Assembly (NCBI GenBank): GCA_903862885.1
Contig: CAIOZU010000028.1
Coordinates: 57,581-121,580 of the forward strand
Source of the DNA: an uncultured Pseudomonadota bacterium
GTDB taxonomy: Bacteria; Pseudomonadota; Gammaproteobacteria; Steroidobacterales; Steroidobacteraceae
Direction of reading: 5' to 3'
Length of the DNA: 64,000 nt
Shown: positions 1 to 7,963 of the stretch, piece by piece
How the letters are laid out: each line of letters starts with the position of its first letter
Position numbering within the stretch: position 1 is the stretch's first letter
Notes under the pieces: generated by a model
The model's database searches: none
What the model saw: the letters and a program-made list of their open reading frames with translations, nothing else
What the model was told of the DNA's origin: nothing
Translations under genes and position numbers: made by a program

Positions 1-190
1 TCAACGGGTGTTTTTCCATTCGGCTGAGGTGATTAACGCCTCGGCCCAGTTCGTGGGGCCTTACGAAGTGGCCAAGCCCAATCGCAAAGTGCTGGAAATG
101 ATGGACGGCGTGTATCGCGAGATTGAGCTGGCGATCCTTCGGGAGTGGCCATCCAAACGAGCTGAATTAAGTGCGCAGGGCATCACCTGA
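1..190 (+). CDS. parA: ParA-family partition ATPase, C-terminal end (partial)
   Basis: The reading frame is open from the window edge (first full codon at base 2) and stops with TGA at 188-190, so only about 62 C-terminal residues are visible. The nucleotide-binding motifs lie outside the window. The visible part has the YEV...P pattern followed by a long amphipathic helix, which resembles the ends of plasmid ParA/SopA-type ATPases. The main support is context: a clear parB starts 11 bases downstream, the standard parA-parB order. ParA would drive segregation of ParB-bound DNA by ATP-dependent binding to the nucleoid. The family call is inferred mostly from position, since the diagnostic Walker region is missing. 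Confidence 0.6.
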   Translation, partial: QRVFFHSAEVINASAQFVGPYEVAKPNRKVLEMMDGVYREIELAILREWPSKRAELSAQGIT

Positions 191-201
191 AGGGGGCTGG
201 G

Positions 202-1179
202 ATGAGCAATAAAAAGCTATTTGGTGGGACGAAGTTGGGTGATATTGCGTCGTCGCTTAAAACCCGACCGGAGATCGAACCGGTGCGATCGGGCATGCGC
301 GCGGTGCTGCCCACCGCGGAGCTCGCCTTGCAAGGTCGCACGAGTCCGGGGCTGACCCGCGAGACGATTTTGAGCGTGGATCCGAAGCGCTGCCGGGGTT
401 GGAAATACCATAACCGCACCGCGGCGTGGTACACCCGCGAACGATGTGAAGATTTGATTCAGTCCATACCCAAAGACGGGCAGCAGGAGCCTGCCTTGGC
501 GCGCCGTTTGGTGGGGGACAGCGAGTTTGACTACGAGATTATCTACGGCATGCGTAGGCGCTATGCCTGTGAAGCCACCAACCACAAGCTGAAGGTTCGG
601 GTGGTGGATATTCCAGACAGTCAGGCGGCAGTGTTGATGCATTTGGAGAATGCGGATCGACAGGACATCACGCCCATGGAGCGCGCTTTGTCCTTCCAGA
701 TTCAGCTTGAAGCCAAGCTTTTTCCCACACAAGATTCGCTTGCCCAGGCCCTTAATGTATCGAAAGGGCAGGTCGCCAAGATGCTCAAAGCTGCCCAATT
801 GCTGAACCACGGGCCGATCGCCAGTCTGATTCTTGATCGCTCCGCCGTCCCAGTAGAGCAGGCCTATAAGCTGATTGCCCTGATGGAGCGGCCGGGTGCG
901 CGGGATGTGGTGTTGCAGGCCGCTAAGAATCTGGCGCGCCGAGAGGAGGAGGGCGGTCGAGATCCCCGGGTGGTGTTAAAGCTGTTGTTGGCGAGCCTCG
1001 ATCAAAGTCGGAAGTTGTCGCCGATGCGTCGGGAGTACAATGTGGGCAGTGCCGGTCGCGCCATTCTCACTCGCAATGCCAAGGGCAAAGTCACCTTGGC
1101 TTTCCCGAAGGGTCTTAAGGTCGCTGATCGGGAGAGCGTGATGCAAGCGATCGAGCAGGTGCTTCAGGATCTGAGCTGA
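202..1179 (+). CDS. parB: ParB/RepB/Spo0J-family partition protein
   Basis: This 325-residue protein has the ParB core. The GMRRRYACE segment at residues 116-124 is the GxxRxxA box, and residues 149-162 (ENADRQDITPMERA) form the ENxxRxD box; these two boxes bind CTP in ParB clamps. A helix-turn-helix region follows at about residues 175-200 (DSLAQALNVSKGQVAKMLK), as expected for parS recognition. The start is ATG 202 after a GGGGCTGGG stretch. It lies 11 bases after the parA stop, so the two are probably co-transcribed. The sequence is closer in style to plasmid/secondary-replicon ParB than to the chromosomal ParB next to gidB, and a kfrA-like gene follows, which fits a plasmid partition cassette. 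ParB presumably loads at a site nearby; the repeats just downstream of its stop are candidates. Confidence 0.9.
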   Translation: MSNKKLFGGTKLGDIASSLKTRPEIEPVRSGMRAVLPTAELALQGRTSPGLTRETILSVDPKRCRGWKYHNRTAAWYTRERCEDLIQSIPKDGQQEPALARRLVGDSEFDYEIIYGMRRRYACEATNHKLKVRVVDIPDSQAAVLMHLENADRQDITPMERALSFQIQLEAKLFPTQDSLAQALNVSKGQVAKMLKAAQLLNHGPIASLILDRSAVPVEQAYKLIALMERPGARDVVLQAAKNLARREEEGGRDPRVVLKLLLASLDQSRKLSPMRREYNVGSAGRAILTRNAKGKVTLAFPKGLKVADRESVMQAIEQVLQDLS

Positions 1180-1185
1180 ACCTAG

Positions 1186-1312
1186 GTTTCGAGACGAAAC
1201 ATCAGTAACCTATTGAATATAAAAGATAAATAGGTGTTTCGGGTACACGATTAAGGGGTCGAGTGTCGGGGAGTGTTGACCGGCCCGTGATGAACGAGGG
1301 ATGCCCACGGGC
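1186..1312. repeat. Cluster of inverted repeats downstream of parB (candidate parS/centromere)
   Basis: The intergenic stretch directly after parB holds three inverted repeats in 127 bases. GTTTCG/CGAAAC with a 3-base centre is at 1186-1200. CCTATT/AATAGG is at 1209-1214 and 1229-1234, around an AT-rich centre. GCCCGTG/CACGGGC is at 1283-1289 and 1306-1312. The first resembles a degenerate ParB site, since chromosomal parS also reads GTTTC...GAAAC. None is followed by a T-run, so simple termination is less likely. Centromere function is an inference from position and symmetry. Confidence 0.4.
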
Positions 1313-1322
1313 AACCCGGCTT

Positions 1323-1345
1323 TCGTGGAACATCTCGTGGAACAT
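1323..1345. repeat. Tandem direct repeat of TCGTGGAACAT
   Basis: The 11-base word TCGTGGAACAT occurs at 1323-1333 and again at 1335-1345, a 12-base period. An AT-rich tract of about 60 bases follows. Short iterated words next to AT-rich DNA in a partition locus can be iterons or partition sites. Only two copies are present, so this is suggestive at most. Confidence 0.4.
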
Positions 1346-1428
1346 TTAATTTAATAAGATACTGATTTTATTATTAATAGTTGTTTTAAGGACCCCGATT
1401 TTCTTTGTCTTAATGGCTAAATAGCGCA

Positions 1429-1450
1429 GTTACGGAAAATTTTCCATAAC
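1429..1450. promoter_or_regulatory. 22-base near-perfect palindrome, probable KfrA operator
   Basis: The left arm GTTACGGAAAA (1429-1439) and right arm TTTTCCATAAC (1440-1450) pair with a single mismatched position. The palindrome ends seven bases before the first possible start of the kfrA-like gene and abuts TATGCT, a fair -10 element, at 1451-1456 (or 1456-1461). KfrA proteins are autorepressors that bind operators overlapping their own promoter, so this is the likely operator. Confidence 0.6.
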
Positions 1451-1456
1451 TATGCT

Positions 1457-1924
1457 ATGCTCGATCCTATGCGTCCTCCTTTATTGACCGATGAGGCCAT
1501 CACCGCCGTGATGACCGAGATCCAAGGTCTCGGCCGTCGGGTGACGGGCGTGGCGGTCAGGACTTTGCTGCACCAACGGTATGGTGCCCGTGGGGGAGTG
1601 GCCCGGATCTATCGCCTGGTGGCCGAAGCCACCACCCCGGTGCAATTACCCTCGGTGCCACGCAGCGTCTCTGAGGAATCCAGAGAAGCGGCCATTGCAC
1701 GCGCCGAGGTGGCAGAAGAGCGGGAGCGGGTGCATCAGGTGCGCTGGGCACGCGAGATGGATGCCTTGCGCAGCAAAGTGGATGCCACGGATCGTCTGCA
1801 GCAGGAACTGACTTTATATCGGACGCGAGTCTCTGAGCTGACGCGGGCATTGGCCAGCGCCCATTCGCGGATTGTTGAATTAGAGGCCTCACCGGTGGCC
1901 ACGCCACTGCTCCGTGATGTCTGA
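1457..1924 (+). CDS. kfrA: KfrA-like DNA-binding protein with coiled-coil tail
   Basis: The 155-residue product has a basic helical N-terminal domain (about residues 8-60, including the GRRVTGVAVRTLL segment) followed by a long charged heptad-rich helix (about residues 70-148) that should form a coiled coil. This is the layout of KfrA, a plasmid-encoded autoregulated DNA-binding protein linked to partition. It is shorter than classical RK2 KfrA, which has a much longer coiled coil. Starts at ATG 1457 and ATG 1469 are both possible. If TATGCT at 1456-1461 is the -10, transcription would begin at about ATG 1469 and the mRNA would be leaderless. The gene overlaps the next one by 8 bases. Confidence 0.7.
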   Translation: MLDPMRPPLLTDEAITAVMTEIQGLGRRVTGVAVRTLLHQRYGARGGVARIYRLVAEATTPVQLPSVPRSVSEESREAAIARAEVAEERERVHQVRWAREMDALRSKVDATDRLQQELTLYRTRVSELTRALASAHSRIVELEASPVATPLLRDV

Positions 1925-2369
1925 CTTTGGTGTCCAGTCTGATCGCACGATGCTTGAGCCGGCTTATCGGCAGACACACTATGTGATCGTGGGTGCGGCC
2001 GTGCCATTCACGCTTTTCATCGATCAACCGAGCGTCGAACTACGACGTTGCTATGTCGCGCAGGGCGTGAGCTGCTCCGTTTTTTTGACGGCTTGGAATC
2101 CCCTGAGCGTCATGACTGATCCACGGATCAATCAGCGTGCGCAGCAGCAGCTGTTGGATCACTTAGGTGCAGTCGGGTGGACTTACCTTTTAGCTGATGC
2201 GCTCGATCCGATGGGGCATTGGCCGACGGAGTCAGGGGTGTTGGTCTTTGGGGTTGATCAGCACCAAGCAGTGACACTGGGTGCGGCTTACCAGCAGAAT
2301 GCCGTGGTGTGGTGTGACGAGAGTGCAACGCCTACACTGCGGTGGTGCGTGCCACCAGACAGGTGCTGA
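1917..2369 (+). CDS. DUF3293 domain-containing protein
   Basis: The product of about 150 residues carries the features I associate with DUF3293: FLTAWNP near the middle, a QRAQQQLLDHL helix, a W/P-rich loop (MGHWPTESGVLVFGV) and a C-terminal QNAVVWCDE strand. The function of this family is not known. ATG 1917 is preferred over GTG 1914. The gene overlaps the end of kfrA by 8 bases, so it is translationally coupled to the partition operon. DUF3293 genes are usually found singly in proteobacterial chromosomes, which makes this placement slightly unusual. Confidence 0.75.
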   Translation: MSDFGVQSDRTMLEPAYRQTHYVIVGAAVPFTLFIDQPSVELRRCYVAQGVSCSVFLTAWNPLSVMTDPRINQRAQQQLLDHLGAVGWTYLLADALDPMGHWPTESGVLVFGVDQHQAVTLGAAYQQNAVVWCDESATPTLRWCVPPDRC

Positions 2370-2373
2370 CGTG

Positions 2374-2400
2374 AAACGAGTGCAGGCGTTTTTTTATTTT
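2374..2400 (+). terminator. Weak hairpin followed by T-run after the DUF3293 gene
   Basis: AAACG (2374-2378) pairs with CGTTT (2387-2391), and a T-rich tract (seven Ts, then A and more Ts) follows. The stem is short, but it lies just after the last stop of the kfrA operon and before the next RBS, a sensible place for an intrinsic terminator. Confidence 0.4.
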
Positions 2401-2426
2401 TCGGTGCGTGTTTAAGGGAGGGTGGA

Positions 2427-3116
2427 ATGACCAGTTATGTGGTGACTCCATTGCCACGGCCGTCGGTGGCGGTGGATGGTGAAGCGGGTCGCTTTCCGGT
2501 ACAGCGTATTTATTGCGTAGGTTTTAACTATGCTGAGCACACCGTGGAAATAGTAAAAGACACGGCGAAGACACCACCGGTGCTGTTTGCTAAAGCCTCT
2601 GACACGCTGTTGGCGGATGGCCAAGAACTGCCTTATCCGCCGAAGACCGCTGATTTGCACTATGAGGTTGAGCTGGTGGTGGCGATTGGTACGGGCGGTG
2701 CTCAGATTCGGGCTGATCGTGCCCTGGATCATGTCTATGGCTACGCGGTGGGTAACGATTTTACGCGCCGTGATCTGCAAAATCACGCGCGGGCTCACGG
2801 TCAACCTTGGGAAACTGCAAAGACCTTTGAGGGAGCATCAGGGATCGGTGCGATTTATGCGACGCCGATGGTAGGGCACCTCACGCGGGGCCGAATTTGG
2901 CTGTCAGTGAATGGGGTTGTGCGCCAGGACAGTGACTTATCACAGATGATTTGGTCAGTGCCTGACATCATTGCAGAGATGTCGAGTTATTTTCGCCTAC
3001 AACCGGGCGATCTCATTTATACCGGCACCCCGGCTGGGGTGGGTGCGTTGTCGGTGGGCGACGTGGTGGTGGCGGGCATCGACTCCTTAGGCACACTGAC
3101 ACACCGAGTCGTCTAA
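2427..3116 (+). CDS. Fumarylacetoacetate hydrolase (FAH) family protein
   Basis: A 229-residue single-domain FAH-fold protein. It shows the family landmarks: YCVGFNYAEH near residue 31, FAKASDTLL, the metal-binding HYEVELVVAIG segment (two acidic residues), YGYAVGNDFTRRDLQ, the KTFEGASGIG stretch and the C-terminal GDLIYTGTPAGVG. Such enzymes hydrolyse C-C bonds of acylpyruvates (fumarylpyruvate, acylpyruvate) with Mg2+ or Mn2+, or decarboxylate oxaloacetate (FAHD1-type). The substrate cannot be told from sequence. RBS GGGAGGGTGG precedes ATG 2427. It appears monocistronic, convergent with ybiT. Confidence 0.88.
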   Translation: MTSYVVTPLPRPSVAVDGEAGRFPVQRIYCVGFNYAEHTVEIVKDTAKTPPVLFAKASDTLLADGQELPYPPKTADLHYEVELVVAIGTGGAQIRADRALDHVYGYAVGNDFTRRDLQNHARAHGQPWETAKTFEGASGIGAIYATPMVGHLTRGRIWLSVNGVVRQDSDLSQMIWSVPDIIAEMSSYFRLQPGDLIYTGTPAGVGALSVGDVVVAGIDSLGTLTHRVV

Positions 3117-3159
3117 ACCCATTCTGCTGGTGTCCGGCCGCCGCTGCGTGGGCAGATAT

Positions 3160-4764
3160 TCAGGTATCGATGCCTTGTGAGCTCAAGTACTCGTCGTAGC
3201 CGCCATTGAAGTCTTTGATTTCGCCATTGGCGCGTAATTCGATAATACGGGTTGCTAGGCCACCGACAAATTCACGGTCATGCGAGACAAAAATCAGCGT
3301 GCCAGGGTACTTTTCTAAACCAATTTGCAAGGACTCGATCGTCTCCATGTCCATGTGGTTAGTAGGTTCGTCCATTAACATCACATTCGGTCGGGTGAGC
3401 ATGAGCTTGCCGTAAATCATGCGACCTTTTTCGCCACCGGACAGCACTTTGACGGACTTTTTGGTCTCATCGCCTGAGAACAGCAGACGGCCTAAGGTCG
3501 CGCGCACGATTTGATCATCATCGGCTTTGCCGGTGTAGGTTGACATCCAGCTGAATAAATCCGTTTTCTCCGCAAACTCGGCTTGCGGATCTTGCGGCAT
3601 ATAGCCGCGTTCTGCGTTCTCTACCCAGGTGATCGTGCCTTCGGTGGGCTGCAAATCACCCGCGAGTAAGCGGATCAGCGTGGTTTTGCCAATCCCGTTA
3701 GGTCCAATAATCGCGATGCGTTCGGCCGCCTCGATTTTAATATTGATATTGCGAAGGACAGGGGTTTCCGTACCAGGATAGGTGAATGCGACCTTGTCCA
3801 CTGTGACCGCTGAGCGGTATAGCTTCTTAGCTTGTTCGAAGCGAATGTAAGGGTTCTGCCGTGATGAGGGTTTAATTTCCTCAATTTTGATCTTTTCTAA
3901 TTGCCGGCGACGGGATGTGGCTTGGCGTGCTTTGGATGCATTAGCCGAAAAGCGCCGGACAAATTCTTGGAGATCAGAAATTTTATCTTTTGCCTTAGCA
4001 TTGGCGGATTCCACGCGTTGTCTCGCTTGCACCGAGGCCAACATAAAATCGTCATAATTGCCTGGATAGATCTTCACTTGCTGATAATCAAGATCTGCCA
4101 CATGCGTACATACTTGATTCAAAAAGTGACGATCATGGCTAATGATCACCATGGTGGCGTCATACTCGTTAAGAACGCCTTCAAGCCACCGAATCGAGTG
4201 AATATCTAAGTTGTTGGTTGGTTCATCGAGTAACAAGACGTCTGGCTTTGAAAATAAAGCCTGGACCAATAAGACACGTAATTTAAGTCCCGGCGGCACT
4301 TCTCGCATCGGGACGTTATGTAAGGTCTCACCGATACCCGCATCAATCAACAGACTCCCGGCACGGGCCTCTGCGTTATAACCACCGTACTCTGCAAACT
4401 TTGCCTCGAGCTCGGCGGCTCTCATGTAGTCGTCGTCGGTGGCATCTAGGTTGGCGTAAATCTGATCACGCTGCTGCATGGCTTGCCACATCTCGGTGTG
4501 GCCTTGCATCACTACATCGAGTACGCGCTGATCCTCGTATCCGAACTGGTTTTGGCTTAATTTGCCAAGTCGCAGACCCGCCTGAAGCATGACATCGCCC
4601 GCGCTGGCCTCTAGGTCACTCCCCAATACTTTCATGAGGGTAGATTTGCCACACCCATTGGCGCCGATTAGGCCATAGCGGTTGCCATCCACAAATTTGA
4701 CAGTGACTTGTTCGAACAGCGGTTTGGCACCGAACTGGATGGCCAGATTAGACGTCGCGAGCAT
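3160..4764 (-). CDS. ybiT: ABC-F family ATPase, YbiT type
   Basis: A 534-residue protein with two ABC ATPase domains and no membrane segments. Walker A motifs are GANGCGKST (about residue 35) and GPNGIGKTT (about residue 352). Walker B segments read LLLDEPTNNLD and LMDEPTNHMD. The N-terminal MLATSNLAIQFGAKPLFE and the overall length match E. coli YbiT (530 aa). As in other YbiT proteins, the first signature motif is degenerate (VPPGLKLR in place of LSGG), while the second is intact (LSGGEKGR). ABC-F proteins act on the ribosome, modulating translation at the tRNA exit/peptidyl-transferase region. The gene is divergent from the pseudouridine synthase gene. Confidence 0.93.
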   Translation of the reverse strand: MLATSNLAIQFGAKPLFEQVTVKFVDGNRYGLIGANGCGKSTLMKVLGSDLEASAGDVMLQAGLRLGKLSQNQFGYEDQRVLDVVMQGHTEMWQAMQQRDQIYANLDATDDDYMRAAELEAKFAEYGGYNAEARAGSLLIDAGIGETLHNVPMREVPPGLKLRVLLVQALFSKPDVLLLDEPTNNLDIHSIRWLEGVLNEYDATMVIISHDRHFLNQVCTHVADLDYQQVKIYPGNYDDFMLASVQARQRVESANAKAKDKISDLQEFVRRFSANASKARQATSRRRQLEKIKIEEIKPSSRQNPYIRFEQAKKLYRSAVTVDKVAFTYPGTETPVLRNINIKIEAAERIAIIGPNGIGKTTLIRLLAGDLQPTEGTITWVENAERGYMPQDPQAEFAEKTDLFSWMSTYTGKADDDQIVRATLGRLLFSGDETKKSVKVLSGGEKGRMIYGKLMLTRPNVMLMDEPTNHMDMETIESLQIGLEKYPGTLIFVSHDREFVGGLATRIIELRANGEIKDFNGGYDEYLSSQGIDT

Positions 4765-4970
4765 GAAGATTCAATCCAATGTCAGTAAAACGGGGCACCT
4801 CGGAGAGATGCTCAAACCACGGGGCGCGACAACTGCCTCAGAGAGCGGCGAGTGTTGGCTAGGTGACCTATTTGGGGCCCCGGGGCGCGCATTCTAGCCG
4901 ACCGGAGGGGTTTCGTCGCGATTCTTCCGTGTGGTGGGCGGTGGTCTTCACGACTCAGCTCAGACACACT

Positions 4971-5720
4971 ATGTTGATGACACGGCCCCCTCGTCTGCCA
5001 GCCGCCACCAGCCCCCGACATGGGGTTGCCCGTGTGATTTCTAAAGAGGGCAGGGGATCGCGGAGTCAGGCCACGCGTTGGGTACTGGAAGGTCGGGTGC
5101 GGGTGAATGGCGTTGCGGTTCGTGATCCCGATTTCTCGACCCGCCAGGGTATTGATCGCATTGAAATTGATGGCGAGATCGTTCAGACGGCGGCACGTCG
5201 TGTGCTGATGCTGAACAAGCCGAGGGGGCTTTTGACTACCACGTCAGATGAGAAAGGACGGGATACGGTGTATCGCTGTTTTGATGGGGTCGAGTTGCCA
5301 TGGCTTGCGCCTGTGGGCCGTTTGGATAAAGCAAGTGAAGGGCTTTTATTGTTCAGTAATGATCCTGCGTGGGCGGCTCAGGTGACTGATCCTGAGCAGG
5401 GACCTGTGAAGACTTATCACGTGCAGGTGAATGCTTTGGCCAGCGATGATTTATTGCAACGGTTGGTGAGTGGGGTGTGGGTAGATGAGGAGCGCTTGGC
5501 AGTCAAGTCGGCACGGCGTCTTCGAGAGGGTCAAAAAAATGCGTGGCTTGAGTTGGTATTAGAGGAAGGGCGTAATCGTCAGATTAGGCGTTTGCTCAGT
5601 GCGTGTGATGTGGAAGTGATGCGATTAATTCGGATTTCGGTGGGTAGTTTGGTTCTGGGGGATTTAAAAAAAGGTGTTTGGCGTTGGTTGAGTGAATCGG
5701 AAGTGGCCGAGTTGCTTTGA
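4971..5720 (+). CDS. RsuA/RluB/RluE-family rRNA pseudouridine synthase
   Basis: An S4 RNA-binding domain at the N-terminus (ISKEGRGSRSQATRWVLEGR, VRVNG) is followed by the pseudouridine synthase domain. The catalytic motif is GRLDKASEGLLLFSND, whose Asp is the nucleophile, with LMLNKPRGLLTTTSDE before it and EGRNRQIRRLL after it. These are RsuA-superfamily hallmarks; the enzyme should isomerise a uridine in 23S or 16S rRNA. The frame is open from 4863, but ATG 4971 (or 4977) is chosen because the upstream codons lack family similarity and would overlap the promoter region shared with ybiT. The final stop overlaps the next start (TGATG). Confidence 0.88.
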   Translation: MLMTRPPRLPAATSPRHGVARVISKEGRGSRSQATRWVLEGRVRVNGVAVRDPDFSTRQGIDRIEIDGEIVQTAARRVLMLNKPRGLLTTTSDEKGRDTVYRCFDGVELPWLAPVGRLDKASEGLLLFSNDPAWAAQVTDPEQGPVKTYHVQVNALASDDLLQRLVSGVWVDEERLAVKSARRLREGQKNAWLELVLEEGRNRQIRRLLSACDVEVMRLIRISVGSLVLGDLKKGVWRWLSESEVAELL

Positions 5721-6571
5721 TGAAGTGTCTTCCTCCGTTATTAACGGTGTCGGTTCATGAGCAGTTATTGCAGGCACGCTTGAACGGTGAGACGGTATGT
5801 CACTGTTCGGTCGACCTAGGTCTTTCGTTTGTATCCATTGATGTTGAAAGGGATGGTTGGATCTATGAAAACCGTAAATTCCCTTTTCTAGCGCGTTGTA
5901 AGGAGCGCACCATTTACTTTTGGTCGGCGCCTTCTTTTGAAGTGGTGTCCCGCTTTACACACGCATTGATCAAATTAGTCCCTACTGACTGGGGCCCACC
6001 GACGTTCGAAATTGATGGCATTAAGATGTTGCCAACGGCGAAAGTGTCGCCGCTCGCGGATGCTGAACGCAAGGTGGCGCTGATCAAACCCTTTGCTAAG
6101 CGCATTCTCGATACCTGTGGTGGCTTGGGCTACTTTGCTCGGGCGGCGCTAAGTCAAGGTGCCTCGGCGATTCTCTCTTTTGAGAAAAACCCTGATGTCC
6201 TTTGGATTCGCGATCTTAATGCTTGGTCACCTGACAGCCCCTGGGCGATAGCGGATCATCGTGCTTTGCAGCTCACGGTGGGGGACATCACGGAGCAACT
6301 GCCTTTAATGGCGGATGCCTCAGTGGAGGCGGTATTACACGACCCCCCCCGATTTGGCATCGCCGGGGAGTTGTATTCTCAAGAGTTTTATTACCAATTA
6401 GCGCGCGTGCTGGTGCATCGGGGCAAGCTGTTTCATTACACCGGCACCCCCAACCAACTGACCACCGGTCGGGATGTGCCAGCGGAAGTGGCCAAACGCC
6501 TTAAACGAGCGGGTTTTGTGACTCAATTCAACGGTGACGGGATACTGGCCACTAAACAAAGCCACCCCTGA
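5720..6571 (+). CDS. Class I SAM-dependent methyltransferase-like protein
   Basis: A 283-residue protein with an unfamiliar N-terminal part (about 115 residues) and a Rossmann methyltransferase-like C-terminal part. Visible landmarks are motif I LDTCGGLGYFARAAL, an acidic strand end FEKN at motif II, and motif IV AVLHDPPRFGIAGELYSQEFY, followed by LARVLVHRGKLFHYTGTP. The fold resembles spermidine-synthase-like and nucleic-acid methyltransferases. Start ATG 5720 overlaps the upstream stop, so it is translationally coupled to an rRNA pseudouridine synthase and may also act on RNA. That role is inference; the substrate is unknown. Confidence 0.7.
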   Translation: MKCLPPLLTVSVHEQLLQARLNGETVCHCSVDLGLSFVSIDVERDGWIYENRKFPFLARCKERTIYFWSAPSFEVVSRFTHALIKLVPTDWGPPTFEIDGIKMLPTAKVSPLADAERKVALIKPFAKRILDTCGGLGYFARAALSQGASAILSFEKNPDVLWIRDLNAWSPDSPWAIADHRALQLTVGDITEQLPLMADASVEAVLHDPPRFGIAGELYSQEFYYQLARVLVHRGKLFHYTGTPNQLTTGRDVPAEVAKRLKRAGFVTQFNGDGILATKQSHP

Positions 6572-6670
6572 ATTGCGGGTTGCTCGTATTGAGGGTGTGC
6601 CTCGCTGATAGGCAGACTACGATGAGTCTGGGTTGCTGGCTTTTGTGACTACATGATTTAAGGGAGATCG

Positions 6671-7963
6671 ATGTCGAATCAATGGTCATCCCGCGGCCGT
6701 GCCTGGTGGCGCCGACTCAAAGCCCACCCGATCGCGAGGTTAGGGCCTGGCTTGATCACCGGGGTCGCCGACGACGATCCCAGTGGAATCGCCACTTACT
6801 CTCAGGCGGGTGCACGATTTGGTTTAGATGCCCTGTGGACTATGCCGGTTGCCTTGCCGATGATGGTTGCAATTCAATTGATGTGCGCGCGCATCGGGCG
6901 AGTCACTGGTAAGGGCATTGCCGCCAATATTAAAGACGCCTTTTCGCCGACCGTGCTGCGTGCGGTAGTGGTTCTATTGCTGATCACGAATACGTTAAAT
7001 ATCGCCGCCGACATCGCGGCCATGGGCGAGGCGGCTGAACTCGTGACCGGCCTCGATCGTCATCTAATGACTTTTGGTTTCACCGTATTAAGTTTGGGCC
7101 TACAAGTATTGGTTCCCTACCGACGTTATGTGGTGTTCTTGCGTTGGTTGACTCTGTCGCTATTGGCCTATGTCTTGGTGTTGTTCACGGTCCACGTACC
7201 CTGGCGACAAGTGGCGTGGCATACGTTTTATCCTCATCTCACTTTAAATGCGGCGACGGTGACCGTGTTACTCGGTGTATTTGGTACGACCATCAGCCCT
7301 TATCTGTTCTTCTGGCAAGCGGCTGAAGAAGTGGAGGACATGAGTCTAAAGCCGCACGCTAAAGCATTGCGCGACGATGCGACTGAGGCGGTGATGGAGC
7401 TGCGACGGATTCGCTGGGATACGTGGACGGGCATGTTTTATTCTGATCTGACGGCTTACTTCATTATCTTGGCAACTGCGGTCACTTTGCATCTTGCCGG
7501 CATCACCCACATTCAAACGGCCGCACAGGCGGCAGAGGCACTGAGGCCCTTGGCAGGGGAGTTTGCATTCGTCGTGTTTGCCATCGGTATTATTGCGGTC
7601 GGCCTCATTGCAGTGCCTGTGCTCGCGGGGTCTGCAGCCTACGCGGTGTCTGAAACCATGAACTGGAAAGCGAGTCTCGAGGCGCCGGTGCTGAAGGCGC
7701 GTGGCTTCTATGGCATCATCGCCTTCAGTTTCTTAGTGGCCCTGGCGATTCAGTACTCACCGATTACACCGATGCAGGCGCTCTTTTGGAGCGCGGTAAT
7801 CAATGGCGTGGTGGCGGTGCCTGTGGTCGCAGTGATCATCGTGTTGGCTTCTCGCCCGGCGGTGATGGGTCCCTTCACCAGTCATCGTTTGACGGTTGGC
7901 GTCGGTTGGCTGACGGTGATATTGATGGGGGCCGCGGTGCTTCGCATGCTGTGGCCTGACTGA
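6671..7963 (+). CDS. NRAMP-like divalent metal transporter, non-canonical subgroup
   Basis: A 430-residue polytopic protein with about 11 hydrophobic segments and clear NRAMP architecture. The TM1 signature is GLITGVADDDPSGIATYSQAGA, so the usual DPGN metal-binding motif is DPSG. In the TM6 region, where canonical NRAMPs carry a metal-binding Met in A-x-x-M-P-H, this protein reads GTTISPYLFFWQAAEEVE. Transition-metal coordination is therefore probably altered; the substrate could be another divalent ion. RBS AAGGGAGATCG precedes ATG 6671. It appears monocistronic. Confidence 0.85.
   Translation: MSNQWSSRGRAWWRRLKAHPIARLGPGLITGVADDDPSGIATYSQAGARFGLDALWTMPVALPMMVAIQLMCARIGRVTGKGIAANIKDAFSPTVLRAVVVLLLITNTLNIAADIAAMGEAAELVTGLDRHLMTFGFTVLSLGLQVLVPYRRYVVFLRWLTLSLLAYVLVLFTVHVPWRQVAWHTFYPHLTLNAATVTVLLGVFGTTISPYLFFWQAAEEVEDMSLKPHAKALRDDATEAVMELRRIRWDTWTGMFYSDLTAYFIILATAVTLHLAGITHIQTAAQAAEALRPLAGEFAFVVFAIGIIAVGLIAVPVLAGSAAYAVSETMNWKASLEAPVLKARGFYGIIAFSFLVALAIQYSPITPMQALFWSAVINGVVAVPVVAVIIVLASRPAVMGPFTSHRLTVGVGWLTVILMGAAVLRMLWPD

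Noticed and set aside
217..810. Long open frame antisense to parB
   Set aside because: It is fully inside parB on the other strand and lacks any recognisable domain; parB has clear family motifs.
1557..2027. Antisense open frame across kfrA and the DUF3293 start
   Set aside because: Low-complexity Pro/Arg/His-rich translation typical of antisense reading of GC-rich genes.
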